Shown: positions 8,338-17,252, numbered from the stretch's first letter. The stretch is DNA of 64,000 bases from Phycisphaerales bacterium AB-hyl4 (GCA_041821185.1 JBGUBD010000001.1:124001-188000), one strand, 5' to 3'. Program-made: numbers and translations. Notes: generated by a model not told the origin, from the sequence alone.

Positions 8338-9684
8338 ATGCCCGACCAGCTTGCCATCACGCCACTGCCCGCCGCGTTCGATCTGACCATCGACGATCTG
8401 CCGGGCTCGAAAAGCCTCACCAACCGGGCGCTGCTGCTCGCTGCGCTGGCAACCGGGCAAAGCACGTTGACCGGGGTGCTGTTTTCCGATGACACACGAC
8501 ACATGCTCGACGCGCTCGGTCGGCTGGGCTTTGCCCTGACGATCGACGAAGGCAGCCGAGCCGTCACCGTCACAGGCCAGGGCGGCGCGATGCCGCGGCC
8601 GCAGGCGGAGCTGCATCTGGGCAACTCCGGTACGTGTGTCCGCTCGCTGACCGCCGCGTGTGCGCTCGGTGAAGGCCCGTACCGCATCGACGGTATCGCC
8701 CGCATGCGCGAACGGCCGATCGGCGAGCTGGTCGAGCCCTTGCGACAGATCGGCGCAGACGTGCAATACCTCGACAACGCCGGCTATCCGCCGCTGACCG
8801 TCGGCTCGCGCGGCGGGCTCGCAGGCGGTGAGCTGATCATGCGGCCGACGCTGTCGAGCCAGTTCATCACCGCCCTGCTGATGGTCGGCCCCTGCTGCCG
8901 GGCGGGGTTGACGCTGCGGTTTGAGGGGGCGGTCACGTCACGCCCATACGTTGAAATGACGCTGTCGGTGATGGAGGCGTTCGGCGCGCGAGCAAGCGTT
9001 GACGAAGCGTTTACGCGCGTACGGGTGGAAGCCGGCACGTACGCCGGGCGTGCGTATGCGATCGAGCCTGACGCCTCGAACGCGAGCTACTTTCTCGCCG
9101 CGGCGGCGGTGATGCCGGGCAGCCGATGCACCATCACCAACCTCGGCAAGGCGAGCTTGCAGGGCGACGTCGGCTTCGCCGAGGTGCTCGGGCAGATGGG
9201 CGCACAGGTGACGATGTCGGACGACGCCATCACCGTCGCATCGCCAGCAACGGGCCAACCGTTGCGCGGCGTTGACGTTGATCTCAACCGCATGCCCGAC
9301 ACGGCTCAGACGCTCGGGCCAGTGGCGCTGTTCGCAGACGGGCCGACGACCATCCGCAACGTGGGCAACCTGCGCGTAAAGGAAACCGACCGCATGGCCG
9401 CGTTGCAGAACGAGCTCACGAAGCTCGGCGCGACGGTGGATGTGGTCGGCGATGATCTGCGCATCACACCGCCGGGCGACGGCAAGCTGCGGCCGACCGC
9501 GATCGACACGTATGACGACCACCGCATGGCGATGGGCTTCGCCGTGGCGGGCCTGCGTTCGCCGGGCGTGGTCATCAACGACCCGGCCTGCGTGAACAAG
9601 ACGTTTCCCGACTACTTCGATTACCTCGACCGGCTGCGCGGCGCGAGCGCATCGCCCGCCGCGGCGCAGGGACGCATGGGATGA
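8338..9684 (+). CDS. aroA: 3-phosphoshikimate 1-carboxyvinyltransferase (EPSP synthase)
   Basis: Shikimate pathway step joining shikimate-3-phosphate with PEP. The 448-aa chain has the family motifs: LPGSKSLTNRALLLAAL (PEP/S3P-binding Lys and Ser) near residue 20, LGNSGTCVRSL near 95, and the C-terminal VKETDRMAALQNEL followed by DTYDDHRMAMGFAVAGL. The ATG at 8338 gives the expected N-terminus; the open frame extends 20 codons upstream without family similarity. The stop overlaps the start of the ABC transporter gene by 4 nt (ATGA), which implies translational coupling with that exporter. No other aro gene is next to it. Confidence 0.96.
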   Translation: MPDQLAITPLPAAFDLTIDDLPGSKSLTNRALLLAALATGQSTLTGVLFSDDTRHMLDALGRLGFALTIDEGSRAVTVTGQGGAMPRPQAELHLGNSGTCVRSLTAACALGEGPYRIDGIARMRERPIGELVEPLRQIGADVQYLDNAGYPPLTVGSRGGLAGGELIMRPTLSSQFITALLMVGPCCRAGLTLRFEGAVTSRPYVEMTLSVMEAFGARASVDEAFTRVRVEAGTYAGRAYAIEPDASNASYFLAAAAVMPGSRCTITNLGKASLQGDVGFAEVLGQMGAQVTMSDDAITVASPATGQPLRGVDVDLNRMPDTAQTLGPVALFADGPTTIRNVGNLRVKETDRMAALQNELTKLGATVDVVGDDLRITPPGDGKLRPTAIDTYDDHRMAMGFAVAGLRSPGVVINDPACVNKTFPDYFDYLDRLRGASASPAAAQGRMG

Positions 9685-11537
9685 ATGACTTCTGGGCTTT
9701 CGCCCGCCGCATGCTCGATTACCGCCGACTGCTGGCCTTCGGCTTTGGCGCCGCGCTGCTCGATGCGTTGTGCGCCTTCGGCGGCTTCGCAACGCTGATG
9801 TGGGTGATCGACCAGATCTTCCGGCAGGAACGCACGGTCCGCGACGTGGTCGCGCAACGCCTCGACAGCGACGGCGTCCAACGCATCTTCGGCGATGTCT
9901 CCCACCTCGCCGAGTGGGTGCCCGCCGGCCAACTGCCGGGGCTCGCGATGCTGCTGGGCATCATCTTCGTGCTGGCGATCCTTGGCTCGGCGATGCGCTA
10001 CCTTCACCACCTCACGAGCATCACCGTCTCCATGCGGACTATCCTGCGCATCCGCCGCGACGCCTTCCACCGCCTGCTGCACGCACCGATCGAAACCATC
10101 CTCACCATCGGCACGGCGGACAACCTCTCGCGCGTCGTCCGCGATACGACCCAACTCGCCCGCGGCTTCGAAGCGCTCATGGGCAAAGCCGTCCGCGACG
10201 TGCTGGTGGGCACGGCCTTCCTCATGGTCGGCGTGCTGATCGACTGGCAACTGAGCCTTATCTTCCTCGTCGGCCTGCCGATCATCTACGTGTGCATCCG
10301 CAAGTTCGGCAAGCGCATCCGACGCGCGGCACGCAGCGCGTTCCAGGCCTACGGCTTCATGACCGGCGCGTTGCAGGAATCGATGCAGGCGCTGCCCGTT
10401 GTCAAAACCCATAACGCCGAGGGGTACGAACGCAGGCGCTTTGGCACGATCAACCGCGAAGTGCTCCGACAGGAAATGCGCGCCCGCAAAGCCCGCGCGA
10501 TGAGCTCGCCGGTGATTGAGCTGCTGGCGATCACGGGCGTGATGATCGTCACGCTCATTGCGGCGTGGATGGTGTTTCACGATGAATCGCGCCAGCCACA
10601 GGATCTGCTGATGGTGCTGCTGGCGCTCGGCGCGGCGGGCGGCTCGTTTCGGCCGCTGGCGAACATCAATAACGACTTGCAGGAGTCGTCCGCCGCGGCA
10701 CGGCGGATCCGCGAAGTGCTCGACCTGCCGGTGGAAGCGAACACGTTGCGCGGCGAAGACCGCCACGCCGAGCCGCTGCCGCGACACAGTCGCGAGGTGC
10801 ACTTTGATCATGTGAGCTATCGCTACCCCAACGCCGACCGTTTCGCGGTGCACCAGGTCGACCTGCATGTGAAGCATGGCCAGACGATCGCGGTGGTCGG
10901 GCCCAACGGCTCGGGCAAGAGCACGCTGTTGAACCTGCTGCCGCGCCTGACCAACCCCAGCGAAGGCCGAGTGCTCATCGACGGCGTGGACATCGCCAAC
11001 GTCAACCTCCGCCAACTGCGATCGCAGATCGCGGTGGTGACGCAGCAGACCTACCTGTTCGCCGGCACGATCGCGGACAACATCGCCTACGGCCGAAGGC
11101 ACATCACACGCGACGCCATCGAGCGGGCCGCGAAGTCGGCGTTCGCTCACGAATTCGTCGCCGCGCTGCCCGACGGCTATGACACGAAGCTGGGCGAAAG
11201 CGGCTCGGGCCTGTCCGGTGGTCAACGGCAACGCCTCGCGCTCGCGCGAGCCATTTTGCGCGACCCCGCCATCCTCATCCTCGACGAAGCGACCAGCCAG
11301 ATCGACACCGACTCGGAGGCGAAGATCAGCGAAGCGCTCGCCAGCTTCCGCGAAGGGCGGACAACTTTCATCGTCGCTCACCGCTTGAGCACGGTCGTCG
11401 ACGCGGACTGCATCGTGGTGATGGAAGCGGGCAAGATCGCCGACATGGGTACGCATCACGAGTTGCTCGAACGCTCGGCGATCTACCAGACGCTCACCCG
11501 CACGCAACTGATGCCCAGCGGTAAGGCAGGCGCGTAG
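9681..11537 (+). CDS. ABC exporter with fused permease and ATPase (MsbA/lipid-exporter type)
   Basis: A 618-aa half-transporter. The transmembrane domain (residues 1 to about 330) has about six hydrophobic helices. The nucleotide-binding domain carries Walker A GPNGSGKST at 407-415, a Q-loop (VVTQQTYLF), the signature LSGGQRQRLALARA from 511, Walker B LILDEATSQID near 533 and the switch His in IVAHRLSTV. This is the MsbA-like type that exports lipids, peptides or other hydrophobic compounds. It overlaps aroA by 4 nt and lies 62 bp before the Ebo-cluster genes. Context suggests, but does not prove, that it exports a product of that cluster. Confidence 0.92.
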   Translation: MNDFWAFARRMLDYRRLLAFGFGAALLDALCAFGGFATLMWVIDQIFRQERTVRDVVAQRLDSDGVQRIFGDVSHLAEWVPAGQLPGLAMLLGIIFVLAILGSAMRYLHHLTSITVSMRTILRIRRDAFHRLLHAPIETILTIGTADNLSRVVRDTTQLARGFEALMGKAVRDVLVGTAFLMVGVLIDWQLSLIFLVGLPIIYVCIRKFGKRIRRAARSAFQAYGFMTGALQESMQALPVVKTHNAEGYERRRFGTINREVLRQEMRARKARAMSSPVIELLAITGVMIVTLIAAWMVFHDESRQPQDLLMVLLALGAAGGSFRPLANINNDLQESSAAARRIREVLDLPVEANTLRGEDRHAEPLPRHSREVHFDHVSYRYPNADRFAVHQVDLHVKHGQTIAVVGPNGSGKSTLLNLLPRLTNPSEGRVLIDGVDIANVNLRQLRSQIAVVTQQTYLFAGTIADNIAYGRRHITRDAIERAAKSAFAHEFVAALPDGYDTKLGESGSGLSGGQRQRLALARAILRDPAILILDEATSQIDTDSEAKISEALASFREGRTTFIVAHRLSTVVDADCIVVMEAGKIADMGTHHELLERSAIYQTLTRTQLMPSGKAGA

Positions 11538-11599
11538 ACGCGTCGGCTGCTTGCGTATGATTCATGCGCCGCTGCACGCATTGAGTGAAAGGTCGAAGC

Positions 11600-11911
11600 A
11601 TGTCCAACAGCTCGGCAAGCACATGTCCGCTGTCACGCGAGCAGGTGATCGAGCGATATTTCCTTGAGCATCGCGCAAAGCTGCTCGACGTCGCGGCGTT
11701 TCTCGATCGGCTGGATCGAGCCGAGGGCAGCCCCCCTGCCGAGGCCGACGACTACCGCATCGCGGCGCTGCTTCGTGCGATCGACGTGTTGCGCGATGGC
11801 GAGCCTGGCCGTGCCCGGCGGGTGCTTGAGGTGTTCTCCGATCCGTCGGCCGACCCCATCCCCACCGCAGGCGCGAAGGGCGCCACCGGCGCTCACAACC
11901 CCCAAGCCTGA
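11600..11911 (+). CDS. Small conserved-looking protein at the head of the Ebo cluster
   Basis: A 103-aa, largely helical soluble protein with no recognised domain. Its N-terminal half ([20 protein letters not shown], then AFLDRL) and middle ([20 protein letters not shown]) look well structured, and the last 20 residues are low complexity. I do not recognise it as EboA, which is roughly twice as long with a different pattern. The ATG at 11600 follows GAAAGG at about 8 nt; the GTG at 11585 is less likely. It ends 32 bp before eboB on the same strand, so it is probably co-transcribed. It may be a planctomycete-specific partner of this cluster. Confidence 0.7.
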   Translation: MSNSSASTCPLSREQVIERYFLEHRAKLLDVAAFLDRLDRAEGSPPAEADDYRIAALLRAIDVLRDGEPGRARRVLEVFSDPSADPIPTAGAKGATGAHNPQA

Positions 11912-11943
11912 TCCCCCAAGCCTCAAGCCTCACCCCCCACCGC

Positions 11944-12744
11944 ATGAACTACATCGACCCGCACATTCACATGGTCAGCCGAACGACGGACGACTATGTC
12001 CGCATGGCGATGGCGGGCTGCGTCGCGGTGACCGAGCCTGCATTCTGGGCGGGCTTTGACCGCAGCTCGCCAGCGGGGTTTTACGATTACTTTCGTCAAC
12101 TGACCGAGGTCGAACCGAAGCGGGCGGCGACATATGGCATACGGCATTACTGCTGGCTGTGCATCAATCCGAAGGAAGCGGAGGACGTAGGTTTTGCGCG
12201 GGAGGTAATGTCGCTGATCCCTGAGTTTCTCAGTCGGCCGAACGTATTGGGCATCGGCGAGATCGGGCTGAACAAAAACAGTCGAAACGAGTTGACGATT
12301 CTCGAAGAGCAGATCGCGATCGCCAGTGAGCATGACCAGCTCATCCTCGTGCACACGCCGCATCTCGAAGACAAGCTCAAGGGCACTCGGCTGATCATGG
12401 ACGCGATCAAGCGCAACGCGAAGATCGACCCCGGCCGAGTGTTGATCGATCACGTCGAAGAGCACACGGTGGGCGAGGTGCTCGACGCCGGCTACTGGGC
12501 GGGGATGACGCTATACCCGGACACGAAGTGCACGCCGCAACGCGCGGTGGACATCATCGAGACGTATGGCAGCGAACGGCTATGGATTAACTCCGCCGGC
12601 GACTGGGGCCCGAGCGACCCGCTGAGCGTGCCGAAATGCCGACAGGAAATGCTCGGCCGAGGGCATGATGTGCAGACCGTGACGCGGATCACATACGACA
12701 ACCCGCACGCGTTTTTGTCGCAGTGCACGCGGTTCAGCGTTTAG
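11944..12744 (+). CDS. eboB: TatD-like metal-dependent hydrolase, EboB type
   Basis: A 266-aa TIM-barrel hydrolase. Metal-site residues are visible: D5, H7 and H9 in IDPHIHM, E106 in IGEIGLN, H137 in VHTPH, H170 in LIDHVEEHT and D220 in [10 protein letters not shown]. The segment [16 protein letters not shown], with a neighbouring prenyltransferase and EboE-type TIM barrel, matches the EboB protein of Ebo clusters rather than housekeeping TatD nuclease. In cyanobacteria, ebo genes are needed for traffic of the scytonemin monomer; the reaction of EboB is not known to me. Its TAG stop lies inside a GTTTAGC palindromic element. Confidence 0.85.
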   Translation: MNYIDPHIHMVSRTTDDYVRMAMAGCVAVTEPAFWAGFDRSSPAGFYDYFRQLTEVEPKRAATYGIRHYCWLCINPKEAEDVGFAREVMSLIPEFLSRPNVLGIGEIGLNKNSRNELTILEEQIAIASEHDQLILVHTPHLEDKLKGTRLIMDAIKRNAKIDPGRVLIDHVEEHTVGEVLDAGYWAGMTLYPDTKCTPQRAVDIIETYGSERLWINSAGDWGPSDPLSVPKCRQEMLGRGHDVQTVTRITYDNPHAFLSQCTRFSV

Positions 12745-12792
12745 CGGATGCCCCGCGGGGGCTCACAGCGCAACGCAGCGCCCCTGCGGGGC
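12741..12792. repeat. Inverted repeat between eboB and eboE (TTTAGC family)
   Basis: TTTAGCGGAT followed by GCCCCGCGGGGGC (12750-12762), a 17-nt loop and GCCCCTGCGGGGC (12780-12792), with arms complementary except one position. The TAG in TTTAGC is the eboB stop codon. Confidence 0.7.
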
Positions 12793-12834
12793 GGCCGCGA
12801 AACATGGCGGAGAATGGTGCGTTACACTCGCGGG

Positions 12835-14061
12835 ATGATGTGTGACGCTATCGACGGTCGGCCGACGCTGGGCTACTGCACCAACGTGCACGCGGGCACG
12901 ACGCTGGAGCAGACGCTTGCGAACCTTGAAACACACGCCCTCGCGGTGAAAGCGAGCGTGTCGCCCGACGCGCCGATGGGCGTCGGCCTCTGGCTGTCCG
13001 CGTCGGTCGCGCGCGAGCTGATCGACACGCAACAGATCGAACTGCTGCGCAAGTTCCTCGATGTGCACGGCCTCGTCGCGCACACGCTCAACGGTTTCCC
13101 GTTCGGCGACTTTCACCAACGCGTCGTCAAACACGACGTCTACCAACCCGACTGGCGACAACAGGCCCGCTTCGACTACACGCTCGACCTGGTGCACATC
13201 CTCAGCCAGTTGCTGCCCGACGGCATGACGGGCAGCATCTCAACCTTGCCGCTCGGTTGGCCGAGCCTGATGCGCGACGACGGCGACATCGAAACCGCCA
13301 AGCGAAATGCAGCGGCCCGGCTGCTCGACCTCGTTCACCAACTCGCCCGCGTGGAGCTGGATACGGGCAAGCTCATTCATGTCGATCTCGAACCCGAGCC
13401 CGGCTGCCTGCTGAGCACGAGCACGGACGTGGTCGATTTTTTCAACCGCTACCTGCTGGACAACCCCGACGAGCGGAGCGTGCGCGAATACCTGCGCATC
13501 TGCCATGACGTCTGCCACGCCGCGGTGATGTTTGAAGACCAGGGCGAGGCGCTCAGGCGATACACGCAAGCCGGGCTGAAGGTCGGCAAGGTGCAGGTGT
13601 CGTCGGCCGTGCGTGTAGACTTTGATGCGATGGACGAAACAACCCGCGAGCAGGCGATGCACGAACTACGCGGGTTTGCGGAAGACCGATATCTGCATCA
13701 GACGGCCGTGCGAAGCGACGACGGGCAAGTGCGGTTTTATGATGATCTGGGGGAGGCGATGAAGCGGGAAGGTGGGAAAGATCAAGACGTCCACGGCGTG
13801 ACGCCGTGGGCTTCGCCGGGTGGGGAGTGGCGCGTTCATTTTCATGTGCCGATCTATCTTGATGAGATCGGTACGCTGGGGACGACGCGGGGGGCGATCG
13901 AGCGCTGCCTGCCTGTGGCGCGAGCGATGGGCGTGCAACATTTTGAGGCGGAGACGTATGCGTGGGGTGTGCTGCCGACGGCGTTGCGTGTGGAGCGGTT
14001 GGCGGACGGCATTGCGAAGGAGCTTTCGTGGCTGAGCAAGCGGATGACAAGCAGAACATGA
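12835..14061 (+). CDS. eboE: Xylose-isomerase-like TIM barrel, EboE-type metabolite traffic protein
   Basis: A 408-aa protein beginning (M)MCDAIDGRPTLGYCTNVHAG; the GYCTNVHAG start is a hallmark of EboE proteins. It continues with HTLNGFPFGDFH near residue 85, LIHVDLEPEPGC (likely metal ligands) near 185, CHDVCHAAVMFED near 225, and WRVHFHVPIY and ETYAWGVLP at the C-terminal side. ATGs at 12835 and 12838 are equally plausible; the earlier in-frame ATG would translate the upstream palindrome. The gene carries an in-frame copy of the dispersed GCCCACGG palindrome at 13786-13815, encoding VHGVTPWAS. It overlaps eboC by 4 nt. The biochemical role is unknown. Confidence 0.85.
   Translation: MMCDAIDGRPTLGYCTNVHAGTTLEQTLANLETHALAVKASVSPDAPMGVGLWLSASVARELIDTQQIELLRKFLDVHGLVAHTLNGFPFGDFHQRVVKHDVYQPDWRQQARFDYTLDLVHILSQLLPDGMTGSISTLPLGWPSLMRDDGDIETAKRNAAARLLDLVHQLARVELDTGKLIHVDLEPEPGCLLSTSTDVVDFFNRYLLDNPDERSVREYLRICHDVCHAAVMFEDQGEALRRYTQAGLKVGKVQVSSAVRVDFDAMDETTREQAMHELRGFAEDRYLHQTAVRSDDGQVRFYDDLGEAMKREGGKDQDVHGVTPWASPGGEWRVHFHVPIYLDEIGTLGTTRGAIERCLPVARAMGVQHFEAETYAWGVLPTALRVERLADGIAKELSWLSKRMTSRT
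13786..13815. repeat. Dispersed palindrome inside eboE, copy 2
   Basis: CCACGGCGTGACGCCGTGG (13791-13809) followed by GCTTCG matches the intergenic copy at 45576-45604. It is read in frame in eboE as DVHGVTPWASP. This is the only copy of the family I found inside a protein-coding gene in this window. Confidence 0.85.
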
Positions 14062-15056
14062 AGCCGATCGACCCCGAGCATCCGCCGATGCGTGTGTGGC
14101 TGGAGGTGACGCGGCTGTCGAATCTGCCGACGGTGCTGAGCAACGTGCTGGTGGGGTTGGCGATGGCGTTGGAAGTGTACGGCCGACCGATCTGGGGCGG
14201 CTATCCGCGCGTCGAACAAGACCATGTCACGCTCTGGCGGGTGCTGATCCATGACGGCTGGCCGGTGCTGATTGCGATGGCGATGTTTTATTGCGCGGGC
14301 ATGGTGCTCAACGATGTGTTTGACCGCGCGTATGACCGCGAGCGTCGGCCGGAGCGGCCGATCCCGTCAGGCCGACTCGCGACGCGGACGGCGGTAATCG
14401 CGACCGTGGTCTTTGCGCTCATCGGCATGTTTGTCATCGCGCGAACGGGGCTTTGGCCAACGGTTTTCAGCGCGGCGCTGCTGGTGTCGATCGTGGCGTA
14501 TAACGCGCTGCATCGGCGGTGGGCGTGGACGGTGGCGTTCATGGGAATCAACCGCGGGGGGGTGTATGTCGTCGCGGCGGCGGTGACGGCGGCGGCCGTG
14601 GCGGCAGCGCCCGTGGCGGTTCCGATGAGCGCGTACTGGGCGGCGTTCGGGCGGATCGTGCTGCCGTTTGCCATAATCCTCGCGTTGTACACCGCGGCGA
14701 TGACGTATCTCGCCCGTCGGGAAAATGACGCGGAAGTCGGCCGACGGCGGCTGCTCGCGTGGGCGCTGCCCGTGCTGGCGATCGCGGGCATGATGTCGGT
14801 CGTGCCGACGACGGTGGAGATGGTGGCGCTGGCGGCGGTGGTGGGGTTGTGCGTGCTGCTGTGGCTTGGCCGATGCGCGCAGCAGTACAGCGACGGCCCG
14901 CCCCACACGAGGCCGGCGGTGATGGGCTGGCTGGCGGGGATGTGCCTGATTGATGCGTACTTTTTGTCGCTGATGGGTCGCCCGGCGTTCGCGGGCGTGG
15001 CGCTGGTGTGCTTCGGTGCGACGCTGCTGTGGCAGCGGCGGGTGACGGGGACGTAA
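14058..15056 (+). CDS. eboC: UbiA-family prenyltransferase, EboC type
   Basis: A 332-aa integral membrane protein with about eight or nine hydrophobic segments. The polyprenyl-diphosphate-binding motif is complete: NDVFDRAYDRERRPERP at residues 85-101 (NDxxDxxxD, with Arg and Pro after it). It presumably transfers an isoprenoid to an aromatic or sugar-like acceptor at the inner membrane; the acceptor is unknown. The start codon overlaps the eboE stop (ATGA), so translation is coupled, and eboF follows 31 bp downstream. UbiA members of menaquinone or heme synthesis are alternatives, but the neighbours make EboC the better call. Confidence 0.85.
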   Translation: MKPIDPEHPPMRVWLEVTRLSNLPTVLSNVLVGLAMALEVYGRPIWGGYPRVEQDHVTLWRVLIHDGWPVLIAMAMFYCAGMVLNDVFDRAYDRERRPERPIPSGRLATRTAVIATVVFALIGMFVIARTGLWPTVFSAALLVSIVAYNALHRRWAWTVAFMGINRGGVYVVAAAVTAAAVAAAPVAVPMSAYWAAFGRIVLPFAIILALYTAAMTYLARRENDAEVGRRRLLAWALPVLAIAGMMSVVPTTVEMVALAAVVGLCVLLWLGRCAQQYSDGPPHTRPAVMGWLAGMCLIDAYFLSLMGRPAFAGVALVCFGATLLWQRRVTGT

Positions 15057-15087
15057 TGCGCTTCGCGGCAAACGGAGGATGATGGGT

Positions 15088-16512
15088 ATGAAGCCAGTCG
15101 CGCTGATCAACGTCGTGGGGCTGAGTGCGTCGCTCATCGGCGATGATGCGCCGCGATTGCGTGCATTGGTCGAACGAGGCCGCATGACACCGCTGCGGCC
15201 GACGCTGCCGGCGGTGACGTGCTCGGTGCAGGCGAGCATGCTCACGGGCAAGCCGGTTCGGGAACATGGCATCGTGGGCAACGGGTGGTACTTTCGCGAG
15301 CTGGCGGAGGTGCGGTTCTGGAATCGGTCGAGTCGATTGATCGAGGCAGAGCCGGTGTGGGAGGCGGCGAAACGGCGGGACGCGGCGGCGACGTGTGCGA
15401 ATCTTTTCTGGTGGCATAACACGTACAGCTCGGCGGACGTGGTGTTGAACGTTCGGCCGATGTACAAGGCCGACGGCCGCAAGCTGCCCGACTGCTATAG
15501 CGAGCCAGCGCCGTTGCGCGACACGCTGCAGCGCGAGCTGGGCACGTTTCCGCTGTATCACTTCTGGGGCCCGCGAGCGGACATCACATCGAGCAGGTGG
15601 ATCGTCAACGCGACGATGCGGGTGTATGACGAACATCGGCCGACGCTGACGCTGGTGTATCTGCCGCACCTGGATTATGCGTTGCAGAAGTTCGGGCCGG
15701 GGCATGCGGAGAGTGCTGCCGCGGTGCGCGAGATTGATGCCGAAGTGGGTCGATTGCTCGACTACTTCGATGAGCGTGGCGTGACGCCGATCGTGGTCAG
15801 CGAGTATGGCATCGAGCCGGTGGACGCGGCGGTGGCAGTGAACCGGGTGCTGCGCGACGCGGGGTTTTTGCGCGTGCGGATCGAAGATGGGCGCGAGCTG
15901 CTGGACGCGGGCGCGTGCGAGGCGTTTGCGGTCGCGGATCACCAGGTGGCCCATGTGTATGTGCGTCGGCCGGAGCGGGTGGCGAAGGTGGCGAGCTTAT
16001 GCGCCGGTATCACCGGCGTCGAGGCGGTGCTCGATCGCGACGCGCAGCGGCAACGCGGCATCGACCACCCGCGAGCCGGCGAGCTGGTGCTTGTCGCCGA
16101 TCGCGGCAAGTGGTTCACGTACGACTACTGGCATGATGATGCGGTCGCGCCCGACTTCGCCCGCACGGTCGACATCCACCGCAAGCCCGGCTACGACCCG
16201 CGCGAGCTGTTCATCGACCCGGCCATCCGGCATCCAAAGCTCGCCGTGGCGATGAAACTGCTGCGCAGCAAGGCGATGAACATGCGGACGCTGATGGACC
16301 TGATCCCGCTGGATACGTCGCTGGTCAAGGGATCGCACGGCCGAGTGGACGTCGCGGACGAGCGTCGGCCGGTGCTGATCGCGCCGGCGGACATCACAAT
16401 GCCCGAAACAGACGGCGATACGCTTGCGTGTGAAAAGGTGCACGATGTCGTGCTCAATGCCATGTTCGGCGACGCGACGTCATCCGGCGACGACCTGTCT
16501 GTCGACGCGTAA
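15088..16512 (+). CDS. eboF: Alkaline-phosphatase-superfamily protein, EboF type
   Basis: A 474-aa protein of the nucleotide pyrophosphatase/phosphodiesterase fold. The nucleophile Thr is at about residue 44 in LPAVTCSVQASMLTG. Later metal-ligand candidates are YLPHLDYALQKFGP, VVSEYGIEPVD and FAVADHQVAHVYV. The N-terminal strand reads VALINVVGLSASLIG, so the Asp normally found in the DG motif of this superfamily is absent, as I would expect for the EboF branch. Start chosen at 15088 because GGAGG (15074-15078) sits 9 nt before it. It is the last gene of the Ebo cluster. No signal peptide is obvious. Confidence 0.83.
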   Translation: MKPVALINVVGLSASLIGDDAPRLRALVERGRMTPLRPTLPAVTCSVQASMLTGKPVREHGIVGNGWYFRELAEVRFWNRSSRLIEAEPVWEAAKRRDAAATCANLFWWHNTYSSADVVLNVRPMYKADGRKLPDCYSEPAPLRDTLQRELGTFPLYHFWGPRADITSSRWIVNATMRVYDEHRPTLTLVYLPHLDYALQKFGPGHAESAAAVREIDAEVGRLLDYFDERGVTPIVVSEYGIEPVDAAVAVNRVLRDAGFLRVRIEDGRELLDAGACEAFAVADHQVAHVYVRRPERVAKVASLCAGITGVEAVLDRDAQRQRGIDHPRAGELVLVADRGKWFTYDYWHDDAVAPDFARTVDIHRKPGYDPRELFIDPAIRHPKLAVAMKLLRSKAMNMRTLMDLIPLDTSLVKGSHGRVDVADERRPVLIAPADITMPETDGDTLACEKVHDVVLNAMFGDATSSGDDLSVDA

Positions 16513-16521
16513 AGCGAAGGC

Positions 16522-17019
16522 TTACTTCTGCCCGTTCTTCTGCCCGTTGTTCTTCGGGTTGTCGTTCAGCAGCTTGTGCTTACGGCGGAGCAGGTCGCCG
16601 AGGTGTTCAACCTCGGTCTTCGCATTCGGCGACCAAACCGCCCAGTGCAGCTCGACCGCACACTTGGCGGAGCGGATGCCGTCGCGAATGTACTTGTTCA
16701 ATCGCTTAACGGGCAGCTTCGCCACGATCGTTTCCGGCAGCGGGATGCTGACCACGGGCGTTTCGGGGTTGGGCACGAGGTAGATCAGGTTGGCGGGCTC
16801 GCCGGTGTGGGTGGGGATGCGATACTCGATCGTCCACCGCCACGCGGGGCCGTACCAGATCAGGTGCTGCTCGGTCCCTTCGATCTGCTCGATCTGTTCC
16901 ATCATGGCCTGGAAGATTTCGCGGGTCTGCTCGCGCAGCGGCTCGATGAGCTGCTCCAGCGTCGGCTGTGTCCAGCGGTCTTCCCAGGCAATGCGGGGTT
17001 TGATGGCGATCTTGGCCAT
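16522..17019 (-). CDS. Conserved-looking hypothetical protein
   Basis: A 165-aa protein without signal peptide or membrane segment. The core is rich in aromatic residues (LIWYGPAWRWTIEYRIP, then ANLIYLVPNPETPVVSIPLP) and continues with a basic segment (VKRLNKYIRDGIRSAKCAVE). It ends in a Lys/Asn/Gln tail. The arrangement vaguely recalls DUF1801/DUF3788-like small alpha/beta proteins, but I cannot assign it. It is convergent with eboF (9 bp between stops) and divergent from rplM, so it is a single-gene unit. Confidence 0.7.
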   Translation of the reverse strand: MAKIAIKPRIAWEDRWTQPTLEQLIEPLREQTREIFQAMMEQIEQIEGTEQHLIWYGPAWRWTIEYRIPTHTGEPANLIYLVPNPETPVVSIPLPETIVAKLPVKRLNKYIRDGIRSAKCAVELHWAVWSPNAKTEVEHLGDLLRRKHKLLNDNPKNNGQKNGQK

Positions 17020-17252
17020 GGCGAATTCAATCTTGGTAAGCGAACGCGCGGCCGACGGGCATCGCGACGACCGGCCGCAGTTTTTTCAGGTACAGTAGAC
17101 GCGAAAACACCGGAAACGGCGTGCCTGCCCCGATCCGGGCCAAGCAGAGCAGTATAAGTCAAATCCGGGCCTGTGACAAGGGAGGCAAGGCCCTTTCGTC
17201 GGCTCGCGAAGCCCCGGGCCATGACGCCCGAGCGATCCCGCGCGAACCCGCC

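Noticed and set aside
9621..11507. 628-codon frame on the minus strand opposite the ABC exporter
   Set aside because: No domains, His/Arg/Asp-rich composition; the plus-strand exporter has all ABC motifs.
12748..12834. Upstream start for eboE
   Set aside because: It would translate the palindrome after eboB; the GYCTNVHAG family start fits the ATG at 12835 or 12838.
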